Assembly: GCA_004009845.1 (NCBI GenBank)
Contig: RMBW01000019.1
Location: forward strand, 186,001 to 250,000
Direction: 5' to 3'
DNA from: Davidsoniella eucalypti
Lineage: Eukaryota; Ascomycota; Sordariomycetes; Microascales; Ceratocystidaceae
DNA length: 64,000 nt
A program made the translations under genes and the position numbers. Below the pieces are notes generated by a model. That model was given only the letters and a program-made list of their open reading frames with translations. It had not been told where the DNA came from and searched no databases. Positions 21,379-32,569 of this stretch are shown in pieces (the stretch's first letter is position 1; each line of letters begins with the position of its first letter).

Positions 21379-23502
21379 TTAGGAACAGTTAACACGGCCG
21401 CGGTAGGAAACCGGCATCGGCTGCAAACCGGCCATCATGAAGTTGGTGATTCTCTGGCGGGCCGGAGAGGAAGTGCAGGTGGAAGGAGTCGATGCGGAGG
21501 CGGAAGCAGAAGCAGAAGCAGAAACGGAGACAGCGGGAGCGGTGGAAAGATTCCAAAGAGCTAACAAAGCCTCTGTCAGATTGCCTAGAGTAGAGATTAC
21601 CCTTGAAAGCACCTGCACGCTACTAGTCAAGACTGAAAAAGCCATGGCAGCAATGGCTTGGAAAACACCAGGTCTGGAATCCTGTGTAGTAGGCGCCATT
21701 ATGGGCGCCATCAACCCAAAGATCCCGGTCATCATCATGGCGGCTTGCTGTATACAGATAGCCAAGATCTGGGAGGCCACTAGAGCCAAGAGAAGAACAA
21801 TCAAAAAGCCTGACCAGCAAACATTGTTCATCGAGGAGGCGGCATATAAAGCTGCCTTCACAGCAGGAACATCTGTAAGTGCGTCACTCAAAGCACCAAA
21901 GACCAAGATGGCACTGGAGAGAGTGCTATGAGGTAGCTTCCTGTAGTCAACAGCAGCAACTGCGAACGAAGGCGCAGAGGGACCGGAAGCCTTGTCGGCT
22001 GAAGCACAAATGGGAGTAGGTTTCAATGCTGAGTTTGGCGCATGCGCTAAAGCCAGCGGAGAGCAAGGATGCGAGGGAGGTGACGAGGACAACGAAGGAC
22101 TAACCGTGTAAGAGACATCACGATTCTATGTGATGCCTCTAGACGTAGATACACGGTCATAGTGAACCGCCTCATCAATCTCCGAGTAGTTAGAGCACCG
22201 GGCCGATCGTAAGCGCGGCTCTTCGTGCACCGGAATGTGCATGGAAGAAGCCGGAGATATGATCAATGGCGCCGATGAGGGAAGGAAACTGACGCGACGA
22301 GCCGGCATTGTAATTGGCAGCGGCATCTCGTCAATCGGCTCAGGAGCCGGAGGAGGAGGAGGGGAAGGAGAAGGAGAAGGAAAAAACTCAACTTCCGCCT
22401 GCTCTTCCTCGGGCTCGTGGTGCCGAAACGACAGGAAGGCAAGAGGGTTATGGGGACCCATGCGGCATTTGTAGACCACATCGGCGGCCCACGTAACCGT
22501 CTTCTTCGGCTTTTCAGCCGGGAGAGGCCACGTGCTACGACGCGAGAGGGCCGGTTTAAGCGGCGCAATCTCGGCAACACGTGGGGTTGAAGCTAGGCGC
22601 TTCCGCAGCGGCTTCCCGTTACGAGACGTCCGGAAAGCACGCGGGTTATGGCGGCCCATGCGGCAGTGGTCAACCACATCGGCGGCCCAGGTGACCGTCT
22701 TCTTTGGCTTGACGGTTGAAGAAGACGCGTCACGATGCGACAAAGCCGATTTGAGCGGCGCGACTTCGGAAACGCGGGGACGCATAGCAACAGCGTCGCG
22801 AAGCTTGGCAGCGCTCCGAGTCGGTCGCTCAGAAGAGACACGCGGCGCAGGGCGGGGAACAATAGCCACAGAGGGCGAAGATGACACCGACTGAGCCGGA
22901 GAGACCGAAGGTCCGGTCGAACCGCCCGAGATCTGGCGTCGGCGGTCCTTGACCGCCCGTGCGATCAAGATACTGTTGGAGACAGATTGGAGACGAACAG
23001 GGGCGTGAACAGGGCCGCTCTGGGCGGCAGAGTCGGAGACGGAGCGACGACGACCAGCGACAATGTCGGCAAAGGACGGGACGGCAGAGAAGTTGTTGTA
23101 CTAAAGAACTGTTAGCATCTGTTAAACTGGACTGAGCGGGGATCGCGATACTCCTGCTCCTCACCATCCCCAAAAGCGCTAGTTACAACGTCTGCCGACG
23201 GGGTCAGATTAGACAGTTGTAATCCAGCCAAACAAAGTAAGAAGCCCCATTTTCAACAGCCTTGCAAATCACTGAAGCAAGTCATCGTCTGGCCATGCAT
23301 GCAAACAGGCGAGATGAAAACGAGTTCCAATGGCTTAGAGCACGGGGGGAAGCCGTACCAAAGCCTGCTGCAGGCAGTTTGGCACAGCTCCGCCACCGAC
23401 TCCTCGGCGTGGAAAATGAGGCCCTCACTCCGGTGGAGGGGCTTTTAGGCAAGAGGAGCTCAAAGATCTCGATCGTAGGGCAAGAAGTCATACCGAAGGC
23501 AT
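21379..23502 (-). CDS. Amber-interrupted Pro/Ser-rich protein with hydrophobic C-terminal domain, family 1 copy B
   Basis: Exon 1 is ATGCCTTCG at 23494-23502, then a GTATGA donor. Exon 2 runs 23100-21379 after a CTAAC branch and TTTAG acceptor (intron ~393 nt). The frame is open except for TAG at 22126-22128 (codon 328); 576 residues if decoded. It begins NNFSAVPSFADIVAGRRR. Two copies of the KPKKTVTWAADVV-CRMGxHNP motif follow, then a Pro-rich stretch. After the TAG come 248 residues with hydrophobic segments (VCWSGFLIVLLLALVASQIL) and the ending SPARQRITNFMMAGLQPMP. A Met appears only about 90 codons after the TAG. The terminal stop is TAA. Function unknown. Confidence 0.6.
22114..22137 (-). 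promoter_or_regulatory. Hairpin with in-frame UAG in its loop, copy B
   Basis: In gene sense GGCATCAC pairs with GTGATGTC (one G-U) around the loop ATAGAATC, which holds TAG at 22126-22128. Confidence 0.6.
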
Positions 23503-23666
23503 TGTGAATATGAAGTTGGTATTTTTCTTATTAAAAGAAGTTGGCAGTAGTTGCGATCTTTGGTAGTTGAAACGAGACGTAGTAATTGCTGGGCGGGAGC
23601 ACTATGAAGAGCAAAAAAAGAAGAAGAAGAAGAAGGAAAGAAATTTTCACTGTCGTGGTATGGCAG

Positions 23667-23676
23667 CTTTTATAGG
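23667..23676 (-). promoter_or_regulatory. TATA box of gene B
   Basis: Minus strand CCTATAAAAG about 165 bp upstream of the proposed ATG, at the same place as in copy A. Confidence 0.6.
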
Positions 23677-24890
23677 AAGCTTCCTCGTCTTAATCAGCAG
23701 AAGCCCATATCCAACGCGTCCTGGTTGGCTAAACACGCGGTAGTAGCCTAAATAACAACTTGAAATCCATCAGCCGATTCAGCCGAAAGTCCTAAAAGTG
23801 ACGCGCTCCGGTTGGCTGGACACGCGGTTATAGCCTAGATGGTAACCTACAGTTTATCAGTGTTGTTATGGGAAGCTTCGTATACGATTCAGCAGACTCG
23901 GAATGCCGAGATGCACAGTAACTGCCCTGAATGTTATTGTGAAAGCGCGCTGGAGTATCAACAGAAGATAGGACTCCCAACTGGGAAATGCAATTGCCTA
24001 ATCGGGATGGAGATTGATAAGCTACGATAGTCCTTTGATAAACTCACGATGCCTGGATGGCCATGTAGTCTATGAAAGTGATGTAATTAGTTTTGCAACA
24101 CAGTCGATATAATGAAGAATAAGACTAGTATCAAAGTAACTTAAACATAGCTTCAGAAGGTATCATTTTGTCAAAAAGAAAGCATTGTGACTAGTGGTGC
24201 CACTAGCTCTCATAGATCAATTAAGTAAACTTAGTATACCGTCAAGATTAGGCACATAACGCTATCTTGATAAGTGCTTTCTTAACTCCATTCTCAGCAG
24301 TTACTGTTATCGATGGCAATATTGCCGTGTACACACCTCAAACACAGCTCTTATATTGTCAGTTGTGACAAGGCCAAAGCCCACCTTTTTGAGTTCCATC
24401 ATCGCCAGTCCTCACTTGAAAATGAAGTTTATATCGAAATAGCTTTCATTGCATGATATCAGAATTATTTATGTTTGTATTTCTTATTCTGATTTAGCCA
24501 AGTCGGTGTAACTGCAACAATTGGATAATGCTTCATTTATATATACTCGAGACGTTACAGTTCCACTATAGACAATGCAACTGTGATGTCAAATTTGTTG
24601 ATACATATGACAATCTGTTCCAATTTCCACTGCCAACAATGAACATGTAAATAAATCTATCTTACGAAATTACCTTCGTAACAAACACTTGCAACCGCAT
24701 ACACCTAGATTATGGTGTAAATTCACAATCAAGGTGAGCTCTCCATATAATGACCTCAATACGATCTACGTACATTCTACTAAATGTTCTCAAGTGTTGT
24801 GTCATGTCACATAAAAAGGGATACAACTTATGTAGTACACACATGCTTAATTAAAACTGGACCCTGTGTTACCATCGTGGGGGGAACAGT

Positions 24891-25170
24891 GTCGGGAAGA
24901 GAGAGTGAGGGGACAAAGCAAAAAGACGAGTTTGAGGTAGCCCCGGCTGTCATTAGACTACAATCGATAGGTGCCAAGTGGGGGTCCCTGTGGCGTTTTA
25001 GGGGGCCCGAACGGCTGACCCTGTTGCCTTCGTCCTGGTCATGATTCCGAGGGCCAGGAATGCTATCCGTGCGGCAATCTTTCAGCTGGGACTATATGTC
25101 CAAAAAGATCAAGTGGCTCACATTGAACACGTTAGGGCTTTTGAAGATGCTGCGTTTTACTATGAGCAGC
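24891..25170 (+). pseudogene. Possible 3' remnant of a coding gene
   Basis: GC-richer than the flanks. One frame is open from about 24990 to a stop at 25187 and reads like protein (DPVAFVLVMIPRARNA, then FQLGLYVQKDQVAHIEHVRA). The LINE fragment at 25171 interrupts its end. No start or family is visible, so this is a tentative remnant. Confidence 0.25.
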
Positions 25171-25223
25171 CCATCTTCATAGCTCTATAGCTCCATAAGA
25201 TAAATGAATTAAAAAAAAAAAAA
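25171..25223 (+). mobile_element. 5'-truncated LINE 3' end with 12-bp target-site duplication
   Basis: CCATCTTCATAGCTCTATAG, then CTCCATAAGATAAATGAATT and an A14 tail. Perfect direct repeats ACTATGAGCAGC flank it at 25159-25170 and 25224-25235. Same family as 38600-39530. Confidence 0.85.
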
Positions 25224-25590
25224 ACTATGAGCAGCCGGGACCAAGATAGGTCCAGGTAGTGAGTATATCTGAAGATTAGTAGGTGGACAGCACAACAGTA
25301 GTTCCTGTTATGTATGGTTTCAAGTTTGTCTACTGAAAGTACATTCACATTGAACATTCAAAAACTCTCGTGCTTTTGTTTCATTTCGTTAAGAATTAAC
25401 AGATAACTATTCTAAATAACTACAACTGTGGGCAAAGAAAATAGCCACTCTCTGCCCCAAGATACCAAACCCAAATCTTCCAAAGGCATTTAGAGCCCCA
25501 AGTCCATATTTCCCAGGCAATCGTTACCGCTTGTCAGCAATATTCTCAGACTGTCTTTTGACAGTCTATTCAAGGATCATCTTGGACGTC

Positions 25591-26249
25591 CTAAGGCTTA
25601 GCTTTTTGCTGCTTTTGCCAGATTAGCTGTTGGACATCAACAGCAGACAGCTTTGAGCGGCGACTGTATTCCTTGCTCATCTTGCGGAAGGCGATCCCTC
25701 CTCCCTCCTCCCCAGTCCAGCAAAGTCCCTGGGGACCATCCGCTTCCCTGGTTGGACAACGTGTGGTAGATTTAATATCAGACCAAGGATGCTCAAGGTC
25801 CTGGGGCATCCAGAACACCACATCAAGCCAAGCATCTACCTTGAAGCTAGCCTTTTCTTTCACTAACTGGAACTGTTCCCCGGGAGACAGTTGTGCTGTG
25901 TTTCCGGGCTATCAGAAAAGATGGTTAGAGAACTTGAGCTTATCTGGGGGTGGATGCTTGGGATATTTACCTCGTTCATAGCGGATTCAGTCTTGTTCAA
26001 ATCAACTGCGTTCGTCTGGGTAGCCTCGTCATTGGCCTTCTCAGCGCTGTCAGTCGCATCCTTAATTGATGTCTGATATTTGACAGTAGACAGTATCAAC
26101 AAAGTCATCAGGGCATTTAGTTTCTGGACTAGGCCGCGGCCGACTTTCATTGACTTTTCCTGCTCATTCCGAGTCGACTGTTCAATAGCAGCGGTAAGAG
26201 TGCCGGCTAAGACAGATGTCTGCTGGCAGTTATTTGTCGGGGTCGACAT
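25591..26249 (-). CDS. Unknown 198-aa protein
   Basis: Two exons on the minus strand: 26249-25971 and 25908-25591. The 62-nt intron has a GTAAAT donor, CTAAC branch and ATAG acceptor. The ATG at 26249 starts MSTPTNNCQQTSVLAG. The stop is TAG at 25588-25590. The N-terminal half is rich in Ser, Thr, Ala and Asn and contains a moderately hydrophobic helix (LNALMTLLILSTVKY). The second exon is Trp-rich with three Cys in the middle (CPTREADGPQGLCWTGEEGG) and a basic end (RRSKLSAVDVQQLIWQKQ). I do not recognise a domain. A TTTATATTTC element lies about 120 bp upstream. It sits alone between copies B and C. Confidence 0.6.
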
Positions 26250-26299
26250 TATGAAAATAATTGGTGAAATAGCTTCAGATAGGTTGAGTAAGATAAGGT

Positions 26300-27730
26300 A
26301 AGATCAAGTTCGTATGATGGTGTTGATATAATCACAACTAGTCGCAAGTTGTGCAAGAAATATAAAGATGATAATTTAATGTCGAAGTTGATGATGCGTA
26401 TAGAGAAAAAATGCTACCCAGTGGGGGGATCACATCTTTATATATCTACGCTATAGGACTTTTTCTAAAAACTCTTACTATAGTTAATGAATTTGCCACC
26501 TTCGAGGTTGAGGTCCTAATTCATGATATCCGAATTCGGGTTAGTTTAAAACACGTGCTATGGTCTTCTACTTACAACTTATATTACTCAGTATGTATTC
26601 TGAAATTCTGGAATAGAAGCAATGTACCCAATAGTAGCTTCTATAATATCACTGCCATAATGTAGCTTTGTGTCCGAAAATAGATAACTATCGGACAGGA
26701 AGTAGCATGTTCAATAGCTTAACCTTATGTCTACTCCCCTCAGCCTTGAAATCAAGTATAACAGTATATACTTCAGTGTGTGCCTAATTGAGGTACCTTA
26801 CATAAGTAGGTCCAAGTTTAGAGTCAGAAAGTTGCTCCTATCACTATACTGCTTTCACCGGGAACATGCTACTATCTTGTCACACAATAATCGTAGGTAA
26901 ATGTTGTTAGCAGAGCATGTAGGGTTAAGGATAAACAGCAGCCTTCATTGTAGTGTGGCCTCTATCAAGGTCCAGTTTCTAGAAAAGGAAAAGGAATGGC
27001 TTAATGTTAGGAAGACGAAGGCCCAGAAGAAGGAAAGCACAGCAAAATGGTTACGTCAGCAGGATAGGGTTGATGATGATAACGTTTAAGAGTGGAGTTG
27101 ATTACCAAGAGAAAGCAAGAGAACAGATCAAAACAAGGCCGTAAAAGGTAGCAGGTGATATAACATTCAGGCCATAGAAGAGAGATCTATGGTAGAAGGA
27201 AAATAAGAATGAGCCATACAATTGACAGCGGAGGGCTTGAAAAACTTCGAAGACAGTGCAAGAATTTACTGAAGCTTGCTCTGGTTATCAAGACCTACAT
27301 AGCCGTTCAATGTTATCAGAATAGTTGAGCAATCTATATATGGTACTGGGATGAAGTAATTCTGCATTTTTTATTATCTCCAGCCATTAGGCCGCAAAGG
27401 AAATATCTGTTCACCTTGAAACTAATAGGCTAACCCAAGTAAGATCTGTCAAGCTATAGTTAGTCTCAATCAGAGTTATTGTCGGACTAAGCATTGGCAA
27501 AAAGTAGTGCTACATATGGAAGCAAATGAATTGTCGTCCTGCGTAACTGGGACGTTTACTTAGACTTCCTGTTTTATACTAATAAAATATTATGCAACCA
27601 TTCGACACCTCCCTACAAGACTGTTCTAATTTCATACTAGCCTGAATACTTGATTCTCTTGAGCAGAAATTGTGCTAAACAGTCACTTGGCAATATTAGA
27701 CAGGTAGCAATTATTCACTTATTCACTTAT
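26300..27730. other. No gene seen
   Basis: AT-rich DNA. A 62-codon frame at 26901-27089 ends in a charged stretch (QFLEKEKEWLNVRKTKAQKK) and could be a transposase or unknown-gene remnant, but I cannot support it. Confidence 0.35.
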
Positions 27731-27831
27731 TCACATTATACTATTTTTCGAAAATATCATTTGGCATTAATTAATTTATATCGATAACCAGTCCACATGA
27801 CTATCAATCTACCAACTACCAAAACCATCTC

Positions 27832-28680
27832 TTGTGGTGCGAATCTTAGACTCGAGCAGCCAACCAAGATCTCCAACTTGCACACTGATTTTTCACCAAA
27901 TCTAGTGCAAAGCCCAGGGAGAACTCCCACATTTTGAACTGCAGAATTAATTTCTGAGTTCTAGGTCTACCAGAAATCCATAGTTCAATACTGTGGATGT
28001 TCTAGAGACTGGTGCCCATTGTGACAATTGGGCACTGGGAATCTTGTATAATCAGTGAACTTCAAACAATGTGTAAGACTCATTCCGCTCTATAGGAAAA
28101 TAAGAGATGACTTCAACTTCTTGGTCCCCGGCAAGATGCCCAGATAGAGGCAAACCGTTTAGACGAAAAAGGAGTGTCATCTCCTTCTATAGAAACGAGG
28201 GATACCGTCTTGGTCCCCGGCAAGATGCCCAAAGGCAAACCGTTTAGACGAAGAGGAGTCAACTCGCTCTATAGAAGAGATAATTCTTGGTCCCCGGCAA
28301 GATGCCCGAAGGCAAACCGTTTAGACGAAGAAGGAGAATGTTCCATGTGGGTGATTGCAACAACGCGCGGTGAGAAGCAAAAAACGTGGATGCAGGGCTC
28401 CCGAAGAAGCCGGCTGCTGGCGTTGCATAGCTACGAAAGCTAAAGGCAAAATCAACCCATGGAACGTACCGGGCCGGTGAGAACGTTATAGAAACGACAG
28501 TGGGTGCAGGGCTGTTGAAATGCCGGCTGCTGGCCGCGATAGAGGGAGGTACCAGAGATAACTAGTCGGCCGGTGAGCAAACGTTATAACAACGACAGTG
28601 GATGCAGGGCTATAGGTGAAGCCGGCTGCTGGCAACGACTATGAGTTATCAATCTGAAGAAGAGCGGGATGGAAGAGTCG
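27832..28680 (-). repeat. Conserved structured 3' module of copy C
   Basis: Matches 380-1245 nearly base for base over long runs, for example about 28310-28490 against 860-1040. The same tandem hairpin repeats are present. Confidence 0.65.
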
Positions 28681-28852
28681 AAAACAAAGTAAGAAGTCAA
28701 CGAAGATAGCAAGATTCAAGGGAAAATGGGAGAGAGATTATGGCAGGAGGTAGGAAAGCAACAAAAATAACAAGAAAGAATACATGATATAAAAAGAGAC
28801 AAATGTGTAAAAAGATAAGAATAAATGGAAAGGGAAGATAGATGTTGTGAAC

Positions 28853-31800
28853 CTAGAAACGGTTCACACGACCACGGACAGAAGTCGGCATCGGCTGCAG
28901 ACCTGCCACCATAAAGTTCGTGATTCTTTGCTTAGGAGGAGAGCAAGCCGAGACGGAAGACGATGAGGCGAAGTCGGAGCCGGAGGCAGTGGCAGAAGGA
29001 GACGCGGAGACAACGGAAGCAGCCGAAAGAGCCAAAGTGCTTAGGGTAGAAAGTACCCCGGATGCTACCTGCACACCACCAGCCACGACTACTGGCGCTA
29101 ACTCGGCAATGGCACCGCGAACCCAAGGTCCGAAATCTTCTATAGCATGCACCACGACTGGTGTGGTCACGGCAAGGACCTCGATCACCGCCAACGCCGT
29201 TTGCTGTATGTTGACAGCAAAAATCTGGAGTGCTGCCAGGGCCGAAAGAAAAATAGCCAAGAAGCCATTCATGCAGGCATTGCTCACTGAGAAGGCAGCA
29301 TATAAAGCTGCCTGCAGAGGAGGAAAGTCTGCAAGCGCCTCATCTTCGGCACCGGAGAAAGCACCAGGAAGAGGACGGCGAGGGAACTGCTTGGTAGTAG
29401 CAGCAACTGCGAACGGAGGCAGAGAGGGAGAAGGAGCCGTTCGGGTCGGAACGGGAGCGGGGGCTGGGCTCGGTGAAGACATCACCGGCAGCGGAGAGCG
29501 AAGGGGAGAGCAGATGGGAGAGCGAGAAGCCGCAGATATCAAATCTGCCATCGAGCAAGGGGCATCACGGTTCTATGTGATGCCTCCCGAAGCACGAGTG
29601 GCACGCTTCTCGACCCACCACTGAGCCCGACTCACAACAAACTCTTGATCGGGCCGTCCTGTGGCGACACAGTTCAGCCGAGACTCCCGGCGTTTCCAGA
29701 CAATGCTGGGCACATACGACTTGGGAGACCGCAGCGGAGTCACAAAGGCCGGCGGAGACAAATCATCAGTCTCGGAAGATGAGACGCTCTCATCTTCAAA
29801 CTCATCGTCCTCTGAAAAGTCGGAGGACGAGGCCGACTGGAAGAGGGAGTCTGTAGGCGCTAGAATCGGCGCGGGAAAGGGCGAAGACACCAGGACAGGT
29901 GCGGGGGAAGGCGATACCGCTGGCGACCAGATAAAAGGCGACGAAGGCGCCGAGGAAATCTGAGAGCCCGAAGGCGAAGGCGGACGGAGAACCAATCTGC
30001 CAGCCGATATCTCAAGGGACGAGACAATAGGCGAGACCGGCGGAATATCGGTCGCTTTGCTCAGGAGGAGAGGCGAGATCATTCCTGGGCGCGTCGGAAT
30101 AGGAGAGACGATGAGCGGCGATGACGCGCCAGGCAAGATGGAGAAAGCCGGAGAACCCGGCAGAGAGGTGTTTACCGCCTCGGCTATCGAGGACGATGGC
30201 GAAGGCGGAAGGGAAACATTAGCGGCTCCTTCGACCGATAGTGCTGGTGACGCGGGCAGCGAAGTCAGCTGGGCCTCATATAGAGATGCCGAAGGCGAGG
30301 CAGGCAACCTGATGTTGATAGCTCCATCGAGTGAAGGTGTCGGTGAAGAGGGTAGGGAAGTTAGCTGGGCCTCATATAGAGATGCCGAGGGAGAGGCAGG
30401 CAACTCGGCGTGGACAGCCGCCCATAGATGAGGAGTGGCCACATCTAGAGCTTGGTTAAGAGACTGAGGAGCCTCAGTCACGTCCTCCGAAAGGTTTAGG
30501 CCAATACCCCAGTCCAACCACGAAGACGAGACTGGCTCCGGTAGCTGGCCAACAAGATCAGTCAATTGCTCGATAACCTCGTCAATGAAACCAGGCTCAG
30601 AGGCGGACTCGGGAGCAGGAGAAGGGGCAGAAGTAGCAGAGGCTTCGTCCCACTCGAGGCTGCTCCCCGCCAACCAATCGTGGAAGTCCGCGTACGAACT
30701 GTGTAGAGAATCTTGCTCATGGAGAGCAATAGCAGAAGCACGAAGTGGTGTCCGGAAGGGAATAGCAGGAGAGGCGCCCGACGACGCAATGGGAGCCTCT
30801 ACGGGAGCTTCTATGGCCGGAGTAGCCACCAGCGCAGGAGAAGGAGCACGAGAAAGAGAGTAAGGAGACCCCGATCCGGAGCTTGAGGCCAGAAGGGACA
30901 AGTCCGCTTCGATTTCCTCGTCACTCAGAGAGTCTAGTGCCACCGGCGGAGCAACAAAGGCAGACGCGACGCGTCTAATGCGTTCATGGGCCAGCGATAT
31001 AGACGGAATCGGCGGCGGCGCCTCAACAATCGGAGTGAGAGATGGGGGAGGAGAAGGGGATGGAGAAAGCGAAGAGTCAGAGGAATACTCCCAATTGAAA
31101 TCGTCTTCCTCAAACTCGTCATCCCGAACCGGCAGGACGTTGGACGGATCATGGGGGCCCACCCGAGTCTTATCCTCGGCGTTGGAGGCCCAGTGAACGG
31201 CCTTCTTCGGCCCGCCAGATAGCGGAGACCGAGTGTCGGGACGCGAAATTGCCGACTTCAGCGGCACAGCCTCGAAGACACAAGGAACCGAGGAAGCCCG
31301 CGCACGCAGCGGAATGGCATCGCGAAGCTTAGCCTCGCTACGAGCCGGCCCATCCGAGAAACTGCGAGTAGGACGGGAAAATACGACTGGAGAGGGCGAG
31401 GGCGAGCTACGGGGAGACTCATCCCACTCCGAGCCGTCCCACTCAACCGAGCACCAAGACTGAACCGACTGGGTCGGCGAGACCGAGCGCTCAGCCGAAT
31501 CGCCCGATGTCTGGCTTCTACGGCCTAGAACAGCCCGCGCGGCCAGGATACTGTCGGAGACAGACAGACGTTGGACGGGCGCGGTAACAGGGCTGTTCTG
31601 AGCCGCAGAAGGAACGATAGAGCCGGAAACGGCACGGCGACGACCGGCAACGATGTCGGCAAACGACGGGATGGTGGAAAAGTTGGTGTACTAAAACAAA
31701 ACTGATGTTAGCTTCTGTTAAACTGGGCCAGGCGCTATACTTGCACCCCGCGCCACCCCGTAAACAACGGTAAGCACCCTCCAACGAAACAAAGGCCCCA

Positions 31801-32059
31801 TTCTCCACGCCGATCAGAACCACTAGAGCCCCGCATTGTCTGGCCGTGTATGAAAACAGGCGAGGCAACGAGAAGTTCCAGCGGCCGTATAGAGTACGGC
31901 AGGCCGGAAGCCATTCCAAGATCTGCTGCTGGCAGTTTGGAATAGTTCCGCCTACCGCCTCTACGGCATAGACAGTGGGGCCCTCATTCCGGTGGAGGGG
32001 CTTTCGGGGCGGGGACTCAAAGATCTCGATCGTAGGGCAAGAAATCATACCGAAGACAT
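28853..32059 (-). CDS. Amber-interrupted Pro/Ser-rich protein with hydrophobic C-terminal domain, family 1 copy C (long form)
   Basis: Exon 1 is ATGTCTTCG at 32051-32059 with a GTATGA donor; intron ~360 nt. Exon 2 runs 31690-28853. I read codon by codon from 31690 into the long frame and found no stop before TAG at 29573-29575 (codon 709). The product is 948 residues if that codon is decoded. The N-terminus is YTNFSTIPSFADIVAGRRR. The middle is a long Ser/Pro/Ala-rich region with internal repeats (PASPSASLYEAQLTSLP occurs twice) not found in A or B. After the TAG come 239 residues with hydrophobic stretches (GFLAIFLSALAALQIFAV) and the ending SPPKQRITNFMVAGLQPMP. C has an ATG nine codons after the TAG (MADLIS), unlike A and B. 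The terminal stop is TAG. Function unknown. Confidence 0.6.
29561..29584 (-). promoter_or_regulatory. Hairpin with in-frame UAG in its loop, copy C
   Basis: In gene sense GGCATCAC pairs perfectly with GTGATGCC (8 Watson-Crick pairs) around the loop ATAGAACC, which holds TAG at 29573-29575. Confidence 0.65.
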
Positions 32060-32230
32060 TGTGAATATCAGGTTGGTAATTTTTCTTTTGGTAAAGAAGT
32101 TGGCAGTAGTTGCGATCTTTGGTAATTGAAACGACGTTATAGTAATTGCTGAGCGGAGCACTATGAAGAGCAAAAAAAAGAAGAAGAAGAAGAAGGAAAG
32201 AAATTTTTTCACTTAGTAGTGTTATGATGG

Positions 32231-32240
32231 CTTTTATGGG
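32231..32240 (-). promoter_or_regulatory. TATA-like element of gene C
   Basis: Minus strand CCCATAAAAG, a weaker version of the A and B TATA boxes at the equivalent position. Confidence 0.4.
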
Positions 32241-32569
32241 AAGCTTCCTCGTCTTAATCAGCAGAAGCCCATATCCAACGCGTTCTGGTTGGTCAGGCGC
32301 GCCGTAATTGCCCAGGCCAATGAACCTCGAGTCCGCGAGTACTCTGGCCGGATAGTCACGCTCCAAGTATTAATGTCAACATGGACAGTGACATAGACGC
32401 GCCGGATGATCAACTATAAACAGAAGGCACGCCTCCCGATCGGGATGTCTAATGGCCAAATCTGGACAGAGATCAAGATGATCCTTAGGAAGATTTACAT
32501 GTTTGGATCGCTATATGCTGTATCCATAGTGCTTTACATCATCGGGCCTTTGAGGCAGCGGCATCAGTA

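Larger units (their letters stand above)
20150..24890 (-). repeat. Large dispersed repeat, copy B (family 1 unit)
   Basis: Second copy of the unit described for 301-4770, same orientation. The gene and 3' module are intact. The upstream flank has an extra duplicated promoter-like segment: GGTTGGCTRRACACGCGGT occurs near 23725 and again near 23812. Borders were estimated by eye. Confidence 0.75.
27740..32480 (-). repeat. Large dispersed repeat, copy C (family 1 unit)
   Basis: Third copy, same orientation as A and B. Its 3' module is almost identical to that of A, but its coding region is much longer. Its upstream end abuts the truncated family 2 copy E. Confidence 0.75.

Noticed and set aside
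31518..32366. 282-codon frame upstream of gene C on the minus strand
   Set aside because: It crosses the promoter, leader and intron of gene C and is not kept in A or B; the exon 2 frame is a different one.
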